Source: Paracidovorax wautersii (GTDB lineage: Bacteria; Pseudomonadota; Gammaproteobacteria; Burkholderiales; Burkholderiaceae_C). Taken from it: a stretch of DNA of 64,000 bases. The DNA lies in the NCBI RefSeq assembly GCF_031453675.1, contig NZ_JAVIZX010000001.1:3246001-3310000 (forward strand), given 5' to 3'. The position numbers and the translations under genes are program-made. Numbering within the stretch: position 1 is the stretch's first letter; each line of letters opens with the position of its first letter. Under the pieces are notes generated by a model that did not search any database, was not told the origin of the DNA, and saw nothing but the letters and a program-made list of their open reading frames with translations. Shown here in pieces: positions 19,701-27,901 of this stretch.

Positions 19701-19815
19701 ACCCGCCTGAAGCGCTGCGCGCTTTTCCCCCGCTCTCGCCGTGCTGTGCACTGCGGGCAGGGAGACGCCGCCGGTGGCCTGGCGAAGCCCGTTCCACGGC
19801 GTCTGCTGGCATGGC
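19701..19815. repeat. Element B repeat between yejA and yejB
   Basis: It has the order GAAGCGCTGCGCGC, a C-rich run, a hairpin region, a G-rich run, then GACGCCGCCGGTGGCCTGGCG and TTCCACGGCGTCTGCTGGC. It is the plus-orientation form, closest to the copy at 53373. It splits the yej operon with about 220 untranslated bases. Confidence 0.75.
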
Positions 19816-19918
19816 TTGCTCCGCAGCCATCGGACGGGTGATGCCGCGCCGGTTTCAGCGGGCGTGGGTGGCGCACGCCGCCGTGGGGTATCGCAGCCTG
19901 AAAGCTCCTGACTGACCC

Positions 19919-20959
19919 ATGCTCGCCTACATCGCCAAACGCCTGCTGCTCATGCTGCCCACCCTGCTGGGTGTGCTGCTGCTGACCTTCGTGGTGATCC
20001 AGTTCGTGCCCGGCGGCCCGGTGGAGCAGTACCTGGCCGAGGCGCGTACCGCGGCGGGCAAGGGGGGCGGGGGCGGGTTGGAGTCCGGCGGCATGAGCTA
20101 CCGGGGCGACCAGGGCGTGGACCCGAAGCGGCTTGCGCAGATCAAGGCGCTGTACGGCTTCGACAAGCCGGCGCACGAGCGCTTCTTCCAGATGCTGGCG
20201 CAGTTCGCGCGCTTCGACCTGGGCCAGAGCTTCTTCCAGAACAAGGCCGTGTGGGACCTGGTCAAGGAGAAGCTGCCGGTGTCCATCAGCCTGGGGCTGT
20301 GGACCTTCTTCATCAGCTATCTGGTGGCCGTGCCGCTGGGCGTGGCGAAGGCGGTGCGCGCCGGCACACGCTTCGACCTGGTGACCACGCTGATCATTCT
20401 GGTGGGCTATGCCATCCCGGGCTTCGTGCTGGGCGTGGCGCTGCTGGTGGTCTTCGGCGGGCAACTGCAGTGGTTCCCGCTGCGCGGCCTGGTCTCGTCC
20501 AACTGGGAGCAGCTCAGCTGGGGCGCGCGCATCGTCGACTACCTCTGGCACATCACGCTGCCGGTGACGGCGATGGTGGCGGGCAGCTTCGCCGTGACGG
20601 CCATGCTGACCAAGAACGCCTTCCTGGAAGAGATCCGCAAGCAGTACGTGCTGACGGCGCGGGCCAAGGGCTTGTCGGAGCGGCAGGTGCTGTGGAAGCA
20701 TGTGTTCCGCAATGCGCTGATTCCCATCATCACGGGCTTTCCGGCGGCCTTCATCGGCGCGTTCTTCACGGGCTCGCTGCTGATCGAGACGCTGTTCTCG
20801 CTCGACGGCCTGGGTCTGCTCAGCTACGAGAGCGTGATCCGCCGCGACTATCCCGTGGTGTTGGGCACGCTCTACCTGTTCACGCTGATCGGTCTGGTCA
20901 CCAAGCTCATCAGCGACCTCTGCTATGTGTGGGTCGATCCCCGCGTGAAGTTCGACTGA
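19919..20959 (+). CDS. yejB: Peptide ABC transporter permease YejB
   Basis: The 346-residue inner-membrane protein has the N-terminal DppB-like segment ([36 protein letters not shown]), six hydrophobic helices, and the permease EAA loop near [21 protein letters not shown] YejB-typical insert rich in glycine ([17 protein letters not shown]) follows the first helix. It pairs with YejE, whose gene starts four bases after its stop. Confidence 0.94.
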   Translation: MLAYIAKRLLLMLPTLLGVLLLTFVVIQFVPGGPVEQYLAEARTAAGKGGGGGLESGGMSYRGDQGVDPKRLAQIKALYGFDKPAHERFFQMLAQFARFDLGQSFFQNKAVWDLVKEKLPVSISLGLWTFFISYLVAVPLGVAKAVRAGTRFDLVTTLIILVGYAIPGFVLGVALLVVFGGQLQWFPLRGLVSSNWEQLSWGARIVDYLWHITLPVTAMVAGSFAVTAMLTKNAFLEEIRKQYVLTARAKGLSERQVLWKHVFRNALIPIITGFPAAFIGAFFTGSLLIETLFSLDGLGLLSYESVIRRDYPVVLGTLYLFTLIGLVTKLISDLCYVWVDPRVKFD

Positions 20960-20963
20960 ACGC

Positions 20964-22061
20964 ATGAGTACCTCCTCCATCGAACTGTCCTCGCCAGCGG
21001 CCGTGCCTGCGCCCGCAGGCCCTGCAGCCGCAGGGGCACCCGTGTCGCTCTCGCCTTCGCGCCGCGCCTGGCTGCGCTTCAAGCGCAACCGCCTCGGCTT
21101 CTGGAGCCTGGTGATCTTCTGCGTGCTGGTGGTCATCAGCCTGGGGGCCGAGCTGGTGAGCAACGACCGGCCGCTCATCGTGCGCTACGAGGGGCAGACC
21201 TACTTTCCGCTGCTCAAGACCTACCCCGAGACGACCTTCGGCGGCGACTTCGACACGCCCACCGACTACCTGGACCCGTTCATCCAGGAGCGTCTGCGTG
21301 CGGGCAGCAACTGGGCGCTGTACACGTTCAACACGTACGGCCCCAACACGCTGAACTACTTCGCCAAGTCGCCCAACCCGTCCGCGCCCACATTGGACAA
21401 CTGGCTGGGCACGGACGACCGGGGCCGTGACATGGTGGCGCAACTGCTCTACGGCTTTCGGGTGAGCGTGCTGTTCGGGCTGGCGCTGACCTTCACCGGC
21501 GTGCTGCTGGGGGTGATCACCGGCGCCATCCAGGGCTTCTTCGGGGGCCGGACCGACCTGGCCTTCCAGCGCTTCATCGAGATCTGGGGCTCCATGCCCG
21601 AGCTGTACCTGCTCATCATCTTCAGCGCGCTGTTCTCGCCCAGCCTGGCGCTGCTGCTCATCTTGCTGAGCCTGTTCGGCTGGATGGGGCTGTCGGACTA
21701 CGTGCGGGCCGAGTTCCTGCGCAACCGGCAGCTCGACTACGTGAAGGCCGCGCGCGCCCTGGGGGTGCCCAACGGGCAGATCATCTGGCGCCACATCCTG
21801 CCCAACAGCATGACGCCGGTGGTCACCTTCCTGCCGTTCCGCATGAGCGCGGCCATCCTGTCGCTCACCTCGCTCGACTTTCTCGGCCTGGGCGTGCCAC
21901 CCGGAACGCCCAGCCTGGGCGAACTGCTCAGCCAGGGCAAGAACAACATCGATGCGTGGTGGATCTCGCTGAGCACGTTTGCCGTGCTGGTCACCACGCT
22001 GCTGCTGCTCACCTTCATGGGTGACGCGCTGCGCGACGCGCTGGATCCGAGGAAGCAATGA
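20964..22061 (+). CDS. yejE: Peptide ABC transporter permease YejE
   Basis: The 365-residue permease forms the channel with YejB. It has a cytoplasmic N-terminus, the OppC-like segment SPSRRAWLRFKRNRLGFWSL, a periplasmic region with YPETTFGGDFDTPTDYLDP, then LGTDDRGRDMVAQLLYGFRV and the EAA loop (YVKAARALGVPNGQIIWRHI). It starts four bases after yejB and is followed 88 bases later by yejF. Confidence 0.95.
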   Translation: MSTSSIELSSPAAVPAPAGPAAAGAPVSLSPSRRAWLRFKRNRLGFWSLVIFCVLVVISLGAELVSNDRPLIVRYEGQTYFPLLKTYPETTFGGDFDTPTDYLDPFIQERLRAGSNWALYTFNTYGPNTLNYFAKSPNPSAPTLDNWLGTDDRGRDMVAQLLYGFRVSVLFGLALTFTGVLLGVITGAIQGFFGGRTDLAFQRFIEIWGSMPELYLLIIFSALFSPSLALLLILLSLFGWMGLSDYVRAEFLRNRQLDYVKAARALGVPNGQIIWRHILPNSMTPVVTFLPFRMSAAILSLTSLDFLGLGVPPGTPSLGELLSQGKNNIDAWWISLSTFAVLVTTLLLLTFMGDALRDALDPRKQ

Positions 22062-22149
22062 GCGCCATTTGGAGTCGCCGCGCCCCGGCTGGTGCCGCGC
22101 CTTGCCGGTACGCAACGGGCCCCGCTTGCCCGCAGAAAACCATCCAGCC

Positions 22150-23811
22150 ATGAGCATCGGACCTTCCTCTTCGCCCTCTGCTGCGCCGCTGCTGCGTGTC
22201 GAGGACCTGCGCGTGCGCTTCGGCTCCAAGGAGGTCGTCCACGGCGTGGGCTTCGAGATCGCCGCTGGCGAGAAGCTGGCGCTGGTCGGCGAGTCCGGCT
22301 CCGGCAAGACCATCACCGCACTGTCGCTGCTGCGGCTGGCGGGCGATGCCGAGCTGTCCGGCCGCGCCCTGATGGGGGGGCGGGATCTGCTGCAGCTGTC
22401 CGAGCGCGAACTGCGCGGCGTGCGCGGGGGCGACATCGCCATGGTCTTCCAGGAGCCCATGACGGCGCTCAATCCGCTGATGCCCGTGGGCAACCAGATT
22501 GCCGAGGTGTTGCAGCTGAAACAGGCGCTGACGCGCTCCCAGTCTGCGCAAGCAGCTATTGAATTGTTAGCAAAGACGGGCATTCCCGAGCCGGCGCGCC
22601 GGGCCCGCGCGTTTCCGCACCAGCTGTCGGGCGGACAGCGCCAGCGCGCTGTGATCGCCATGGCCCTGGCCAGCCGGCCGCGCCTGCTGCTGGCCGACGA
22701 ACCCACGACGGCACTGGACGTGACCCTGCGCGGCCAGATCCTGGACCTGCTGTCCGACCTGCAGCGTGAAACGGGCATGGCCGTGCTGTTGATCACCCAC
22801 GACCTGAACCTGGTGCGCCGCTTCGCCGACCGCGTGGCCGTGATGGAGCAGGGCGTGCTGGTGGAGCAGGGGCCCGTGGCGCAGGTGTTCGGTGCACCGC
22901 GCCATGCCTACACCCGGCGCCTGATCGGCAGCGTGCCGCGGCGCGACGTGGTCGAGGCGGATGCTGCGGCGTCGGGCGCGGTCGCCGAGCCCGTGGCCCG
23001 GGCGCAGAACCTGCGGGTGGCCTATGCCACGCCGCTGCCGGGCCTGCGCGGCTGGTTCCAGAAGGGCGAGTTCGTGGCGGTCAAGGGCGCGGACCTGTCC
23101 ATTGCGCCTGCGCGCACGCTCGGCGTGGTGGGCGAGTCCGGCTCGGGCAAGTCCACGCTGGCGCAGGCGCTGCTGGGCTTGCTGCCGTCCACGGGCGGGC
23201 TGCAGATCGCGGGCCAGGCCTGGCAGACGCCGGCCACCCGCAACACTGCCGCCAACCAGGCGCTGCGCCGCCGCGTGCAGGTGGTGTTCCAGGACCCGTT
23301 CTCGTCGCTGTCGCCCCGGCTCACCGTGGAAGAGATCGTGGGCGAGGGCCTGCGGGTGCACGACCGCGGACTCGACGCCGCGCAGCGCCGCCAGCGCGTG
23401 GAAGCCGCGCTGGCCGACGTAGGGCTGGCCGAGGCGCAGTTCCCCGGTCTGCTGTCGCGGTATCCGCATGAGTTCTCGGGCGGGCAACGCCAGCGCCTGG
23501 CCATCGCGCGGGCCCTGATCGTCGAACCCCAGCTGCTGGTGCTGGACGAGCCCACCAGCGCGCTGGACGTCACCATCCAGCAGCAGGTGCTGGCATTGCT
23601 GCAGCGGCTGCAGAAAGAGCGCGCGCTGTCGTACCTGCTGATCACCCACGACGTGGCCGTGATCCGCGCCATGGCGCACGATGTCATCGTGATGAAGGAT
23701 GGCGAGGTGCTGGAGGCTGGCACCGTGGTCCAGGTACTGGAGGCGCCGCAGCACCCCTATACCCAGCGGCTGGTGGCTGCCGCCGGGCTGCCCGAAGACG
23801 CCGCGGTCTGA
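22150..23811 (+). CDS. yejF: Peptide ABC transporter, double ATPase YejF
   Basis: The 553-residue protein has two ATPase domains. The first has Walker [17 protein letters not shown] and LLLADEPTTALD; the second has GESGSGKS, FSGGQRQR and LLVLDEPTSALD. Oligopeptide-binding C-terminal motifs (RHAYTRRLIGSVP, QHPYTQRLVAA) follow each. It powers YejBE. Between the first Q-loop and the signature, a TA-rich stretch (22548-22575, read SAQAAIELLAK) matches half of element A and is read in frame. Confidence 0.95.
   Translation: MSIGPSSSPSAAPLLRVEDLRVRFGSKEVVHGVGFEIAAGEKLALVGESGSGKTITALSLLRLAGDAELSGRALMGGRDLLQLSERELRGVRGGDIAMVFQEPMTALNPLMPVGNQIAEVLQLKQALTRSQSAQAAIELLAKTGIPEPARRARAFPHQLSGGQRQRAVIAMALASRPRLLLADEPTTALDVTLRGQILDLLSDLQRETGMAVLLITHDLNLVRRFADRVAVMEQGVLVEQGPVAQVFGAPRHAYTRRLIGSVPRRDVVEADAAASGAVAEPVARAQNLRVAYATPLPGLRGWFQKGEFVAVKGADLSIAPARTLGVVGESGSGKSTLAQALLGLLPSTGGLQIAGQAWQTPATRNTAANQALRRRVQVVFQDPFSSLSPRLTVEEIVGEGLRVHDRGLDAAQRRQRVEAALADVGLAEAQFPGLLSRYPHEFSGGQRQRLAIARALIVEPQLLVLDEPTSALDVTIQQQVLALLQRLQKERALSYLLITHDVAVIRAMAHDVIVMKDGEVLEAGTVVQVLEAPQHPYTQRLVAAAGLPEDAAV
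22548..22575. repeat. Partial element A repeat inside yejF
   Basis: GCGCAAGCAGCTATTGAATTG followed by TTAGC resembles the AGCTATT half of element A and is locally AT-rich in a GC-rich gene. It is translated in frame. Only one arm is recognisable, so chance resemblance cannot be excluded. Confidence 0.4.
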
Positions 23812-23864
23812 TCCGCTGGCGGCGGCGGTCAGACCGTACCGAGCGCGGTGGGTAATCCGCCCGG

Positions 23865-24281
23865 TCAGGCGTAGGTGTCTAGCTGCTGGCCCAGGCCGGC
23901 GCCGTCGCGGCCTTTTGCCGCAGGGACGGCGCCGTCAGCGGTTTCTGGCGTCTGCTGCTCCTGAGCCTTCGCCGCGCGCTCCGCTGCATGCTGTTCGCGG
24001 ACCTCCTGAGCCTGGCGCTGCCGATCCACCTGCTCCTGCTGCTTTTGCTGCTGAATGGCCTGGATCTGCTGCTGGACCGCCTGGATCTGCTGCTGCAGCA
24101 TCTTCGTCTTCTGCTCGCGCACCTTGGCGTCGAGGCTCTGGTCGGTCACCGTCTGCTTGAGCTCATCGGTCAGCTCGCGCAGGCGCTTTTGCAACGCGGC
24201 GGTGTCGCTGCTGCCGGCGGCACTGCCGCTCCCGAGGACCGAGGATGTGGAGGACGAAGAGGATGAGCGGGAGACTTGCAT
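23865..24281 (-). CDS. FlxA-like coiled-coil protein
   Basis: The 138-residue protein begins MQVSRSSSSSS with a serine-rich head, then a glutamine-rich coiled coil (LQKRLRELTDELKQTV, KMLQQQIQAVQQQIQAIQQQ). This resembles the FlxA-like family, whose E. coli member is a flagellar-regulon gene. There is no signal peptide or membrane segment. An in-frame start further upstream would add 37 unlikely residues. It is divergent from the hydrolase gene. Function is unknown. Confidence 0.78.
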   Translation of the reverse strand: MQVSRSSSSSSTSSVLGSGSAAGSSDTAALQKRLRELTDELKQTVTDQSLDAKVREQKTKMLQQQIQAVQQQIQAIQQQKQQEQVDRQRQAQEVREQHAAERAAKAQEQQTPETADGAVPAAKGRDGAGLGQQLDTYA

Positions 24282-24414
24282 GCCTGCGTTATCGGCATCC
24301 GGCGGAAAAAATGAAGCGCCACGAATCCTGACCGCGTGCAGCGCCCGCGACCGGGCTCCCCCGCAGGTCGCGCAGGCCGCGCAGGTCGCCATCCAGGCTT
24401 CTTATGATCGGTAT

Positions 24415-25353
24415 ATGACGCACGCTTCCTCTTCCGCCGCTGGCGCGGCGCCCCTGTTCCCCGGTTTTGTCTCCCACCGCATTCCTGCGGCCGAAGGCGT
24501 GCACCTGCACGCGGTGGTGGGCGGTGAGGGGCCGCCGCTGCTGCTGGTCCACGGCCATCCGCAGACCCACGCCATTTGGCACAAAGTGGCCCCGGTGCTG
24601 GCCCGCCATTTCACCCTGGTGCTGGTCGATCTGCGCGGCTATGGCGATTCCGCGAAGCCGGCGGGCGAGGCCGACCATGCGAACTACAGCAAGCGCACGA
24701 TGGCGGCGGACCTGGTCGCCGTGATGCGCCATCTGGGCCATGAGCGCTTTTCGGTGCTGGCGCATGACCGCGGTGCGCGGGTGGCGCACCGGCTGGGGCT
24801 GGACCACGCCGATGCCGTCGAGCGCATGGTGCTGCTGGACATCGCCCCGACCCTGGCGATGTACGAGCAGACCAGCGACGCCTTTGCCCGCGCCTACTGG
24901 CACTGGTTCTTCCTGATCCAGCCGGCTCCGCTGGCCGAGCGATTGATCGAGGCCGACCCCGCCGGTTATGTGCGCGATGTGATGGGGCGGCGCAGCGCGG
25001 GACTCGCGCCCTTCGATCCGCGCGCGCTGGCCGAGTACCAGCGCTGCCTGGCGCTGCCCGGCACGGCCCACGGCATCTGCGAGGACTACCGTGCCGCCGC
25101 CGGCATCGACCTGGTGCACGACCGGGCCGACCGCGACGCGGGCCGCCATCTGCGCGTGCCCCTGCTGGTGCTGTGGGGTGCGCAGGGCGTGGTGCACCAG
25201 TGCTTTGTGCCGCTGGCCGAGTGGCAGCGCGTGGCGACCGACGTACGCGGCCATCCGCTGCCCTGCGGCCATTACGTGGCCGAAGAAGCGCCGCAGGCGC
25301 TGCTGGATGCGGCGCTGCCGTTTCTGCGGGGGCAGGCCACCGCGCAGGGGTGA
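24415..25353 (+). CDS. Alpha/beta hydrolase, haloacetate (fluoroacetate) dehalogenase-like
   Basis: The 312-residue protein has the oxyanion motif VHGHPQTHAIWH and the nucleophile elbow AHDRGARVAHR with aspartate (Asp118) instead of serine. The acid is probably Asp142 (LLDIAPT) and the base His286 (CGHYVAEEAP). YWHWFFLIQPAPLAE (His163-Trp164) matches the pair that holds the halide in the Rhodopseudomonas fluoroacetate dehalogenase, as recalled; EDYR follows. Asp nucleophiles occur in dehalogenases and epoxide hydrolases; His-Trp favours the former. There is no signal peptide. Confidence 0.82.
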   Translation: MTHASSSAAGAAPLFPGFVSHRIPAAEGVHLHAVVGGEGPPLLLVHGHPQTHAIWHKVAPVLARHFTLVLVDLRGYGDSAKPAGEADHANYSKRTMAADLVAVMRHLGHERFSVLAHDRGARVAHRLGLDHADAVERMVLLDIAPTLAMYEQTSDAFARAYWHWFFLIQPAPLAERLIEADPAGYVRDVMGRRSAGLAPFDPRALAEYQRCLALPGTAHGICEDYRAAAGIDLVHDRADRDAGRHLRVPLLVLWGAQGVVHQCFVPLAEWQRVATDVRGHPLPCGHYVAEEAPQALLDAALPFLRGQATAQG

Positions 25354-25414
25354 GGGCCGCGGCAGCGGCACGCCGCGCTGTCGGCGCGCCGCACGCTACA
25401 GCCAAGATTGAACG

Positions 25415-25465
25415 AAATGAGGCTCCAGCGCTTATCCTGTCAGCGCAGGCAGCTATATTATTGGT
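25415..25465. repeat. Element A repeat at the end of the enoyl-CoA hydratase gene
   Basis: AAATGAGGCTCCAGCGCTTAT, then CCTGTCAGCGCAGGCAGCTATATTATT. The TAA stop of the minus-strand hydratase gene (25458-25460) lies inside the AT-rich end, so the repeat supplies the stop codon and the 3' untranslated hairpin. Confidence 0.7.
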
Positions 25466-26237
25466 AGCGAGCGTCGCGTTTTTCGAGGAAGGCCGCGATG
25501 CCTTCGCCCGCATTCGGATGCTGCAGATTGCGCACGAACTGGTCGCGCTCCGCGGCCAACTGCTCGGTCAGCGTGCGGTAGGGCGCATCGCTCAGCAGCT
25601 CCTTAATGCTTGCCAGGGCGTTCGGCGCGCGGTCGTTGAGCCGCTGGGCCAGGGCCAGCGCGTCGCTCAGCGCGTGGCCGGGGTCGGCCACGCGGTTGAC
25701 GATGCCGAGCGCGTGCAGGCGGGCCGGCTCCAGCCGCTCGCCGAACAGCAGGATCTCAGACGCCAGCTGCCGCGGCAGCGTGCGGCCCAGGTGCCAGGAG
25801 GCGCCGCCATCGGGCGACATGCCGATGTTGCTGTACGCCATCACGAAGACCGCGTTGCGCGCCGCCACCACCAGGTCGCAGGCCAATGCGAGCGAGAAGC
25901 CGGCCCCCGCCGCTGCGCCTTCCACCGCGGCGATCACGGGCTTGGGATAGGTGCGGATGGTTTCGATCCAGTTGTGCAGCGCTTCCACGCCCTGGGCCTG
26001 TGCCTCGGCGCCGTCCTGCCGGCGCGCCAGCAGGCTCTGCAGGTTGCCGCCCGCGCTGAAGGCGCCGTCCGCGCCGGTGATGACCACGCTGCGCACTTCG
26101 TCACTGCGCTCGGCCACGCTCAGCGCCTCGATGCCGGCCGCGTAGATCGCCGGGTCGAAGGCGTTGCGCGCCTCCGGGTGGCGGATGGTCAGGATCAGGG
26201 TCTTGCCCTGGCTGGTGCTCAAGAGTTCGGCAGGCAT
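25458..26237 (-). CDS. Enoyl-CoA hydratase/isomerase family protein
   Basis: The 259-residue crotonase-fold enzyme has both oxyanion-hole segments (AFSAGGNLQSLL and AAVEGAAAGAGFSLALACDLV) and the C-terminal AFLEKRDARY. It probably hydrates or isomerises an acyl-CoA. Its neighbour upstream on the same strand is a 3-hydroxyacyl-CoA dehydrogenase, so the two could carry successive beta-oxidation-type steps, for example of aromatic-derived acyl-CoAs. The glutamate pair of classic hydratases is not complete (MSPDGGASWHL), so the exact reaction is open. Confidence 0.86.
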   Translation of the reverse strand: MPAELLSTSQGKTLILTIRHPEARNAFDPAIYAAGIEALSVAERSDEVRSVVITGADGAFSAGGNLQSLLARRQDGAEAQAQGVEALHNWIETIRTYPKPVIAAVEGAAAGAGFSLALACDLVVAARNAVFVMAYSNIGMSPDGGASWHLGRTLPRQLASEILLFGERLEPARLHALGIVNRVADPGHALSDALALAQRLNDRAPNALASIKELLSDAPYRTLTEQLAAERDQFVRNLQHPNAGEGIAAFLEKRDARYQ

Positions 26238-26343
26238 GGCGGCAAGAAGATGAAGAGGTGGGGCAAGGAAAAGAAGGGGGAGGGTGCCGCGCCCGGTGGA
26301 CGGGGCGTGGGCGTGCGGCGCAATCGCGCGCCAGGCGCTGGCT

Positions 26344-27864
26344 TCAGTCTTCCACGTGCGTCAGGCTCAGGCCGATGGCTCCGCGGCGGCGCAGCCAGGG
26401 GCTGGGCCGGTAGCGCGTGTCGCCGTAGACGGTCTGCATGTTGAACAGCACTTCGAGGATGTTGGTCGGGCCCCAGCGGTCGCCCATGGCCAGGGGGCCC
26501 AGCGGATAGCCCAGGCCCAGGGTGACGGCCGTCTCCAGATCCTTCGGGCTGCAGATGCCCTGCTGGCAGATATCGCTGGCGATGTTGACGATGGTCGCCA
26601 CCACGCGCTGGGTGACGAAGCCGCCGCTGTCGCGCACCACGCTCACCGCCTTGCCGTCGCGGGCGAAGAGGGCATGGGCCGCGTCGCGGATGTCGCGGCG
26701 TGTGGCCGGGTTGGTCGCCAGCACGCGGCGTTTGGTGGCCGCGTCGTCGATCAGCATGTCGATGCCGATGGTGCGCGCGGGGTCCAGCCGCTCAACCACG
26801 GCCACCGTGGTCACGTCGAAACCCAGCGGCGCCACCAGCGTGATGGCGTGCGGGGAGGGCGATTGCCCGGTTTCGATGGTGGCGCCCAGGTCCTTGAGCA
26901 ACTGGTACAGCTCCGCCCGGCGGGAAGCGCGCGGCGACACCCAGACCGGCGGCATCTCGCTGACCTGCGGCACCGGCGGTTCCGGAGCTACCTGCGCAGC
27001 GCCGTCCACATAGCGGTAGAAGCCCTCGCCGACCTTCTTGCCGAGCATGCCGCCCGCCAGCCGCTGGGCCGTGATCACGCTGGGCCGGAAGCGCGGCTCC
27101 TCGTAGTACTGGTGGTAGATCGACTCCATGACGGGGTGCGACACGTCCAGCGCCGTCAGATCCATCAGCTCGAAGGGGCCGAGCTTGAAGCCGACCTGGT
27201 CGCGCAGGATGCGGTCCACCGTGGCGAAGTCCGCCACGCCCTCGCTGACGATGCGCAGCGCCTCGGTGCCGAAGCCGCGCCCCGCATGGTTGACGATGAA
27301 GCCCGGCGTGTCCTGCGCGGCCACGGGCGTGTGCCCCATCAGCCGTGCGAAGGCAGCCAGCCGGTCGCACACCTCGGGCGCTGTCTTGAGGCCGGCTATG
27401 ACCTCCACGACCTTCATCAAGGGCACCGGATTGAAGAAGTGAAACCCCGCGAAACGCTCAGGTTTCTGTAGCGCTGCACCCACTGCCGTAATGGACAGGG
27501 ACGAGGTATTGCTTGCCAATATGGCATTCGTCGTGACAATAGCTTCCAACTGCCGGAACAAGGTCTGCTTGGCCTCCAGCCGCTCGACGATGGCTTCGAT
27601 CACCAGATCGCAGGGTGCCAGCGCATCGATGGAAGACACGGCAGACAGGCGCTCGCTCCAGGCAGCGACCTGCGCTGCGTCGATGCGGCCTTTGTCCGAC
27701 AGACGCAGCCACTGTTGGTGAATATGGTGGCGTGCAGCTTCTGCTGCGCCTGGCTGATTGTCGAGAAGGAGAACCTGGCTGCCCGCCTGGGCTGCGATCT
27801 GGGCAATGCCCCGGCCCATGGCACCGGTGCCCACGATGCCGACAATGGTGAAAGGCTGATTCAT
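26344..27864 (-). CDS. 3-hydroxyacyl-CoA dehydrogenase (PaaH-like)
   Basis: The 506-residue protein begins with an NAD-binding fold (VGIVGTGAMGRGIAQIAAQAG) and the catalytic HFFNPVPLMKVVEV with NTSSLSITA. A C-terminal HAD domain follows (DTPGFIVNHAGRGFGTEAL, GPFELMDLTALDVSH) and a second diverged copy near the end (LGLGYPLGPLAMGDRWG). The double C-terminal layout matches PaaH/PaaC-type enzymes, which act on phenylacetate catabolites, but other substrates are possible. It is divergent from the FimV-like gene with only 37 bases between starts. Confidence 0.9.
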   Translation of the reverse strand: MNQPFTIVGIVGTGAMGRGIAQIAAQAGSQVLLLDNQPGAAEAARHHIHQQWLRLSDKGRIDAAQVAAWSERLSAVSSIDALAPCDLVIEAIVERLEAKQTLFRQLEAIVTTNAILASNTSSLSITAVGAALQKPERFAGFHFFNPVPLMKVVEVIAGLKTAPEVCDRLAAFARLMGHTPVAAQDTPGFIVNHAGRGFGTEALRIVSEGVADFATVDRILRDQVGFKLGPFELMDLTALDVSHPVMESIYHQYYEEPRFRPSVITAQRLAGGMLGKKVGEGFYRYVDGAAQVAPEPPVPQVSEMPPVWVSPRASRRAELYQLLKDLGATIETGQSPSPHAITLVAPLGFDVTTVAVVERLDPARTIGIDMLIDDAATKRRVLATNPATRRDIRDAAHALFARDGKAVSVVRDSGGFVTQRVVATIVNIASDICQQGICSPKDLETAVTLGLGYPLGPLAMGDRWGPTNILEVLFNMQTVYGDTRYRPSPWLRRRGAIGLSLTHVED

Positions 27865-27901
27865 GGGACGTCATTATGGCGGCGCCTTTAGGGAGGGACT
27901 T

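Noticed and set aside
20910-22796. Long minus-strand frame across yejE and yejF
   Set aside because: It spans two well supported genes and an intergenic gap. High GC makes long antisense frames common.
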